64,000 nt of DNA, from the NCBI GenBank assembly GCA_938002655.1, contig CALLAC010000001.1, positions 1-64,000 of the forward strand, written 5' to 3'. Positions 59,099 through 64,000 of the stretch are shown here, piece after piece; the first letter of the stretch is position 1, and every line of letters starts with the position of its first letter. The notes below the pieces were generated by a model. It worked only from the letters and a program-made list of their open reading frames with translations, was not told the origin of the DNA and ran no database searches. The translations under genes and the position numbers were made by a program. The DNA comes from an uncultured Cytophagales bacterium. GTDB taxonomy: Bacteria; Bacteroidota; Bacteroidia; Cytophagales; Thermonemataceae.

Positions 59099-59198
59099 AA
59101 AATTCAGATTTTTCACAAATATTCAGATTTTTTGAGAAAAAGTCAAAACTTCTTGCTAAAATTTTATGAAAAAAGCATAAAAAATGCTAAATTTGCTC

Positions 59199-59574
59199 GC
59201 TACAAGTCGTCTTATCGCTTGGGAAAACCAAGAGGAAAGTCCGGGCAACACAGAGCAACCTGCTTCCTAACAGGAAGGCAGTAGGCTTGCCTACTGACAG
59301 AAAGTGCCACAGAAAACAAACCGCCTTGCTTATTAGCAAGGTAAGGGTGAAAAGGTGGTGTAAGAGACCACCGCTTTGCTGGTGACAGCAAAGGCAAGGC
59401 AAACCTCAGGTGTTGAAAGACCAAATAAGTTGGCATTAGCAATACACTTGCTACAAAGGTGGCTCGCCTGTAGCCAACGGGTAGGTCGATAGAGGCTTAT
59501 TGCGAAATATGCCCTAGATAAATGATAAGACGTGCCCAACAAGCACGACAGAACCCGGCTTACAGACTTGTAGC
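59199..59574 (+). ncRNA. rnpB: RNase P RNA, bacterial class A
   Basis: P1 arms GCTACAAGTC/GACTTGTAGC; conserved 'GAGGAAAGTCCGGGC', 'ACAGAAAG', 'GGTAAGGGTGAAAAGGTGGTGTAAGAGACCACC', 'AACCCGGCTTA'. Confidence 0.96.
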
Positions 59575-59666
59575 TTTTTTTGAAAAAATCTTCTTACCCC
59601 AAATTGCCAACCTCTGACCCTACAAAGAAAGATAACCCAAAACGCAAAAATATTTTTCTTAAATCT

Positions 59667-59696
59667 TTGATAGTAAGAAAAAAACTCCTACCTTTG
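59667..59696 (+). promoter_or_regulatory. Bacteroidota-type promoter for rpsA
   Basis: TTG-N19-TACCTTTG. Confidence 0.7.
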
Positions 59697-59771
59697 CACT
59701 CCTAAAAATTAATGTTCAACTAAATTTCAGCTTGCTTGCCCCGCAGGCTGATGTAAAAAGGGCAAAACGTT

Positions 59772-61586
59772 ATGAATCAAACTAACACAGATTTTAATTG
59801 GGACATTGTAGAAGGCAACAAGGGCTTTGGTAGCAACTACTCCGAAGCCGAACGCAAACAAATGCTCGAAATGTACGGCTCTACACTTGCCGAAGTAGAA
59901 GAAGGCAAAGTAGTAAAAGGTAGAGTAGTTACAATTACCGACCGCGAAGTACTCGTAGATATTGGTTTTAAAGCGGATGGTACTATTCCTCGTTCCGAAT
60001 TCAGAGATACCCCCGAACTCAAAGTGGGCGATGAAATTGATGTGTATGTAGAAAAAAGAGAAAGTAAAACAGGACAAATAGAGCTTTCTCGCAAAAAAGC
60101 TAAACTCCTAATTGCTTGGGAAAAAATCAAAGAAGCCTATGAAAATGATCTGGTGATTGAAGGCTTTGTGAAAAGACGCACCAAAGGCGGTTTGGTTGTT
60201 GATTTGTTCGGAATAGAATCTTTCTTGCCTGGCTCACAAATTGATGTAAAGCCCATTCGCGATTTTGATGTGTTTGTAGGCAAGAAAATGGAAGTCAAAG
60301 TTGTAAAAATTAACTATTCTAACGATAACGTTGTCGTTTCGCATAAAGTACTCATTGAAAAAGACCTTGAAGAGCAACGCAGTCAAATTCTGGCTAACCT
60401 TGAAAGAGGACAGGTGCTAGAGGGCGTTATCAAGAATATGACAAACTTTGGCGTATTTATCGATTTGGGAGGCGTTGATGGTCTTTTGCATATTACTGAT
60501 ATTTCTTGGGGCAGAATTTCGCACCCCGAAGAAATGCTTTCCCTTGACCAAAAAGTGCGTGTGGTTGTGCTTGATTTTGACGAGGATAAAAAACGCATCT
60601 CTTTGGGAATGAAGCAACTTACCCCTCATCCTTGGGAATCATTAGACCCTTCTATTGAGGTAGGTTCACGGGTAAAAGGAAAAATTGTGAATGTAGCAGA
60701 CTACGGTGCTTTCCTTGAAATTATGCCCGGTGTAGAAGGGCTTATCCATGTTTCGGAAATGTCTTGGTCGCAACATTTGCGTAACCCACAAGATTTCTTG
60801 AAAATTGGTGATGAAGTAGAGGCTGTTGTACTTGCCCTAGACCGCGAAGAGCGTAAAATGTCGCTAGGAATTAAGCAACTTACCGAAGATCCTTGGACCA
60901 AACCCGACATGGCTGTCAAATATGCCGTAGGCACCGTGCACAAAGGTGTGGTACGTAATCTTACCAATTTTGGTTTATTCTTAGAACTCGAAGAAGGTAT
61001 AGATGGACTTGTGCACGTTTCGGATCTTTCTTGGACAAAGAAAATCAAAAGCCCTTCTGAATTTGTAAAAGTAGGTGATGAGCTAGAAGTGAAAGTGTTG
61101 GAACTTGATTTAGAAAATCGCCGTTTAGCTCTTGGGCACAAACAATTAGAGGAAAATCCTTGGGATACTTTTGAAACTATCTTTACCGAAGGTTCTGTGC
61201 ATCAATGCACCATTCAAGCCAAAACTGATAAAGGTGCAGTTTTAGAGCTTCCTTACGGTATTGAAGGTTTCTGCAATACCAAAAATTTAGTAAAAGCTGA
61301 CGGTACGCAACCCGAAGTAGGTGAAACCTTAGATTTCAAAGTAGTAGAGTTTGTGAAAGGAGAAAAGAAAATCGTTCTTTCGCACCTTGCTACCTATGCC
61401 GAAGAAAAGAAAGAGAAAAAAGGTAAAACCAAAGAAAAAGAACAAGAAGCAGAAGCAAATGTTACTTTGGAAAGTTTGCCTGCTGAAACACTCGCTGATA
61501 CCGCAGTAGTAGAAGAAACCAAAAAGAAAAGAGGAAGAAAGAAAAAATCAGAAACCGAAAGCTCGGAAGAAAATACAACCTCATAA
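59772..61586 (+). CDS. rpsA: 30S ribosomal protein S1
   Basis: Multiple S1 domains ('GVIKNMTNFGVFIDLGGVDGLLHITDISWGRISHPEEM'); Lys/Glu-rich tail. Confidence 0.96.
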   Translation: MNQTNTDFNWDIVEGNKGFGSNYSEAERKQMLEMYGSTLAEVEEGKVVKGRVVTITDREVLVDIGFKADGTIPRSEFRDTPELKVGDEIDVYVEKRESKTGQIELSRKKAKLLIAWEKIKEAYENDLVIEGFVKRRTKGGLVVDLFGIESFLPGSQIDVKPIRDFDVFVGKKMEVKVVKINYSNDNVVVSHKVLIEKDLEEQRSQILANLERGQVLEGVIKNMTNFGVFIDLGGVDGLLHITDISWGRISHPEEMLSLDQKVRVVVLDFDEDKKRISLGMKQLTPHPWESLDPSIEVGSRVKGKIVNVADYGAFLEIMPGVEGLIHVSEMSWSQHLRNPQDFLKIGDEVEAVVLALDREERKMSLGIKQLTEDPWTKPDMAVKYAVGTVHKGVVRNLTNFGLFLELEEGIDGLVHVSDLSWTKKIKSPSEFVKVGDELEVKVLELDLENRRLALGHKQLEENPWDTFETIFTEGSVHQCTIQAKTDKGAVLELPYGIEGFCNTKNLVKADGTQPEVGETLDFKVVEFVKGEKKIVLSHLATYAEEKKEKKGKTKEKEQEAEANVTLESLPAETLADTAVVEETKKKRGRKKKSETESSEENTTS

Positions 61587-61597
61587 CACTTATCTCA

Positions 61598-61627
61598 AAA
61601 GGGCGGCACATAAATCTGCCCTTTTTT
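61598..61627 (+). terminator. Intrinsic terminator after rpsA
   Basis: AAAGGGC..GCCCTTTTTTT. Confidence 0.75.
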
Positions 61628-61745
61628 TCATATCAAATACTGACTTTTCTCATAGCAATTTTATTTCTCGATGCGTTACTTGCAGTCTGTTAGCTGTCGG
61701 AAAACACAGCTAATACCTGACATTTATAGCCTAATATTCTAAAAT

Positions 61746-62414
61746 ATGCTAAGTTTAGCCTTTCTCACAGGACTTTTCGGCAGTTTGCATTGTGTAGGAA
61801 TGTGCGGTGCAATAGCTCTTACGCTTCCTTCTCGCAGTTTTTTAGGAAATTTTTTGTATAATACAGGGCGAGTAATTTCTTATAGCTTTATAGGTTTTTT
61901 GCTGGGTAGTTTTGGCAAAGGGCTCTCGATTATAGGATTTCAGCAAGGTTTGGCGATTGTAGCGGGGAGTATAGTTATTTTAATTGCTATTTTCCCCCAA
62001 TTAGCTCGTTTTGCGTGGTTCAATGAAGGATTTACAAGGCTCAAACAATTCTTCAAACCTTTTTACCAACGTAAAAATTACTTTTCTTTGCTGATGATAG
62101 GTGTTTTGAACGGATTGTTGCCTTGTGGGCTGGTATATATGGCAGTAATGGCTTCGTTGGTTTTAGCTGATGCCTGGCAAGGAATGCTCTATATGTTTTT
62201 CTTCGGTTTAGGAACTATTCTAATGATGCAGAGCCTATCTGTTTACAAGAATTTGCTTTCTCAGCAATGGAGATTGAAACTTTTTAAGTTCTTACCTGCT
62301 TTTGCCGTAATAGTGGGGGTACTGATGATTTTAAGAGGCTTGAATTTGGGTATTCCGTACCTAAGCCCCCATTTTGAAAAAGAAAGTACCGTAGAGTGTC
62401 ATTCTACAAAATAG
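61746..62414 (+). CDS. Sulfite exporter TauE/SafE-family (DsbD-like TM) protein
   Basis: 'FLTGLFGSLHCVGMCGAIALTLP', 'GVLNGLLPCGLVYMAV'. Confidence 0.9.
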   Translation: MLSLAFLTGLFGSLHCVGMCGAIALTLPSRSFLGNFLYNTGRVISYSFIGFLLGSFGKGLSIIGFQQGLAIVAGSIVILIAIFPQLARFAWFNEGFTRLKQFFKPFYQRKNYFSLLMIGVLNGLLPCGLVYMAVMASLVLADAWQGMLYMFFFGLGTILMMQSLSVYKNLLSQQWRLKLFKFLPAFAVIVGVLMILRGLNLGIPYLSPHFEKESTVECHSTK

Positions 62415-62419
62415 ACAAC

Positions 62420-62685
62420 TTAATATTGCCCTGTTTGTAGAATATAATCGTACCACTCAGACTGATTGGCTCTGCCTACATACAAGGTAATAATATGAAT
62501 ATCTGCAAAAATCTGCGTTTTATCTTGTATAACTTTCTGCCCAAATACCTCCCTTTTTTTATTTCCACCAAAACAACCAGGTAAGCTCTTTGTAAAAGCA
62601 TTTGAGCCGCCATATATGCATGGCGTTCGGGATTAGGGGTTGCTCCTAAAATGAGCGTTTTTTGCTTTCTAAATCCAAAAGCTAC
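62420..62685 (-). pseudogene. Decayed CoA-binding domain protein (COG1832-like), frameshifted and truncated
   Basis: Frame A 'KQKTLILGATPNPERHAYMAAQMLLQRAYLVVLVEIKKG', then frame B 'REVFGQKVIQDKTQIFADIHIITLYVGRANQSEWYDYILQTGQY*'; frame switch at the A7G3 run (62551-62560). Confidence 0.7.
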
Positions 62686-62731
62686 ATCTTAATTGTTTAA
62701 GAAAATTTTTTGCGTCAATTTTAGGACAAAA

Positions 62732-63781
62732 TCAATCAATTTCAATAACGACATCATCAGAAAGCGGGTGAGCTACGCAAGTAAGCACTACACCGTCTTT
62801 AATTTCTTGCTCGGTGAGGCAGTCGTCTTCGGTCATCATTATTTTTCCTGAAATACACTTACCCATACAAGCCGTACAAAGCCCACTTTGGCAAGAATAG
62901 GGCAAATCAATATCCAAAGCCAAAGCCGCATCTAAAATACTCTGATTAGGAGCAACTTTGAAATGGTAGGTTTCGCCGTTATACTTCACTGTAACTTCTC
63001 TTTCTATTATTCGGTTGTCATTTTCTTCAATTTTTCTTTGAGCCGACTCTTCAATGGAAGCTGTGAAACTTTCTTTTTTGGGCAGAGTTAAGTTTTTCTC
63101 TTTGCAAACTGCCTCAATGGTTTGCATCATACCCGCAGGTCCGCACATCCATTGCGAGAGTGGTAAATCTTGGGGAAGTTGGGCAAAAATTTGCTCAATT
63201 TTGTCTTTATCTAGCCTTCCTGTGAAGCCTTTCCAGCAGTTGAGTGGTTGGCTAAGAACATGTAAAACTCGCAGTCGGTTAGCATTTTGAGCCTCTAAAC
63301 GATTGAGTTCTTGTTTGAAAATAATGCTCTCTTCGTTTCGGCTTGCATAAACGAGCAAAATTCTGCTTTGCTGTTCAACGTGTAAAATAGATTTTATCAT
63401 TGAAATAATTGGAGTAATACCGCTACCACCTGCCCAAAATACATATTGAAAAGCATTTTCAGGCTTGATTTCAGGCGTAAAAACCCCCATAGGTTCAAGG
63501 CTTTCTAGAATATCACCTACTTGCAGGCTATCGTTGAGCAGGTTAGAGATTTTGCCGTCTTTTACGCGTTTGATAGCAATTTTGAGGTTTTTATCTGTAA
63601 AAGGCGAACTTGCCAGCGAGTAGGCTCGGCGAATGGTTTCACCGCCAAGATGCAGATTGAGCGTGAGAAATTGTCCTGCTTTGTAAGAAATAGCTTCGGG
63701 ACTAATATTTTCAAAAACTACACTGATAGTATCCGAGGTTTCGTGGATAATTTCTTGTACTTTGAGCTGATATTTTTTCAT
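62732..63781 (-). CDS. PaaE-like ferredoxin reductase with C-terminal 2Fe-2S domain
   Basis: 'RRAYSLASSP', 'FWAGGSGITPIISMIKSIL', 'LPYSCQSGLCTACMGKCISGKIMM'. Confidence 0.88.
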   Translation of the reverse strand: MKKYQLKVQEIIHETSDTISVVFENISPEAISYKAGQFLTLNLHLGGETIRRAYSLASSPFTDKNLKIAIKRVKDGKISNLLNDSLQVGDILESLEPMGVFTPEIKPENAFQYVFWAGGSGITPIISMIKSILHVEQQSRILLVYASRNEESIIFKQELNRLEAQNANRLRVLHVLSQPLNCWKGFTGRLDKDKIEQIFAQLPQDLPLSQWMCGPAGMMQTIEAVCKEKNLTLPKKESFTASIEESAQRKIEENDNRIIEREVTVKYNGETYHFKVAPNQSILDAALALDIDLPYSCQSGLCTACMGKCISGKIMMTEDDCLTEQEIKDGVVLTCVAHPLSDDVVIEID

Positions 63782-63917
63782 TGCTTCAAGTTTTTTGCAA
63801 GAAAACTCTTGTGAAGGAATTTTTGTTGCAATTTAAAATTTTGTACAGAACTTGTAAATCGTTTTGTAAGTTTTGTTTTTAGAGAATTTTTGCATAGATT
63901 TGTCAAAATATACTCCT

Positions 63918-64000
63918 ATGCTTCGCAGCGTTTGGCTTTTCTGTTTGTTTTATTCTTTATCGAGCACAGCTCAAGATAATCGGGTGCTTACTATTTCGGG
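63918..64000 (+). CDS. 5' end of a secreted protein (3' truncated by window)
   Basis: MLRSVWLFCLFYSLSSTAQDNRVLTISG signal-peptide-like start. Confidence 0.6.
   Translation, partial: MLRSVWLFCLFYSLSSTAQDNRVLTIS

Noticed and set aside
59187-59542. Several ORFs across 59.19-59.54 kb (both ORF-track strands)
   Set aside because: Region is RNase P RNA, supported by conserved motifs and P1 pairing

Overview
The window is a gene-dense, AT-rich chromosomal segment of a Bacteroidota bacterium. Supporting signs are a type IX secretion C-terminal sorting domain, PorQ and PorP/SprF-like proteins, DUF4290, and TTG-N17-21-TAnnTTTG promoters; a Cytophagales-like placement is an inference. Most of it is housekeeping: ssb, hemH, purD, a cysD-like gene, pyrB, pyrG, tRNA-Gln(TTG), rsmG, ruvA, kup, rpmI-rplT, ribH, surE, trpA, nuoD, nuoI, an EttA-type ABC-F, yraN, a MscS channel, menB, cmk, RNase P RNA, rpsA and a PaaE-like reductase. 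I saw no prophage, transposon or CRISPR array. The less ordinary signals are: (1) an autonomous bicistron of two paralogous ~75-aa proteins of unknown family at 26.2-26.7 kb; (2) a cluster of three tiny lipoproteins at 58.56-59.10 kb, one of them missing from the ORF track; (3) an output-less 4HB sensor whose stop codon overlaps the nuoI start (ATGA), far from other nuo genes; (4) a PorP/SprF-like protein with a possible SPOR-like tail; (5) a decayed CoA-binding protein pseudogene at 62.4-62.7 kb; (6) a dispersed intergenic AACCT..AGGTT palindrome family; (7) sensor proteins without output domains, a triple DUF4476 protein, and small Cys-rich or unassigned ORFs. All family assignments come from reading the sequence; no database search was run.
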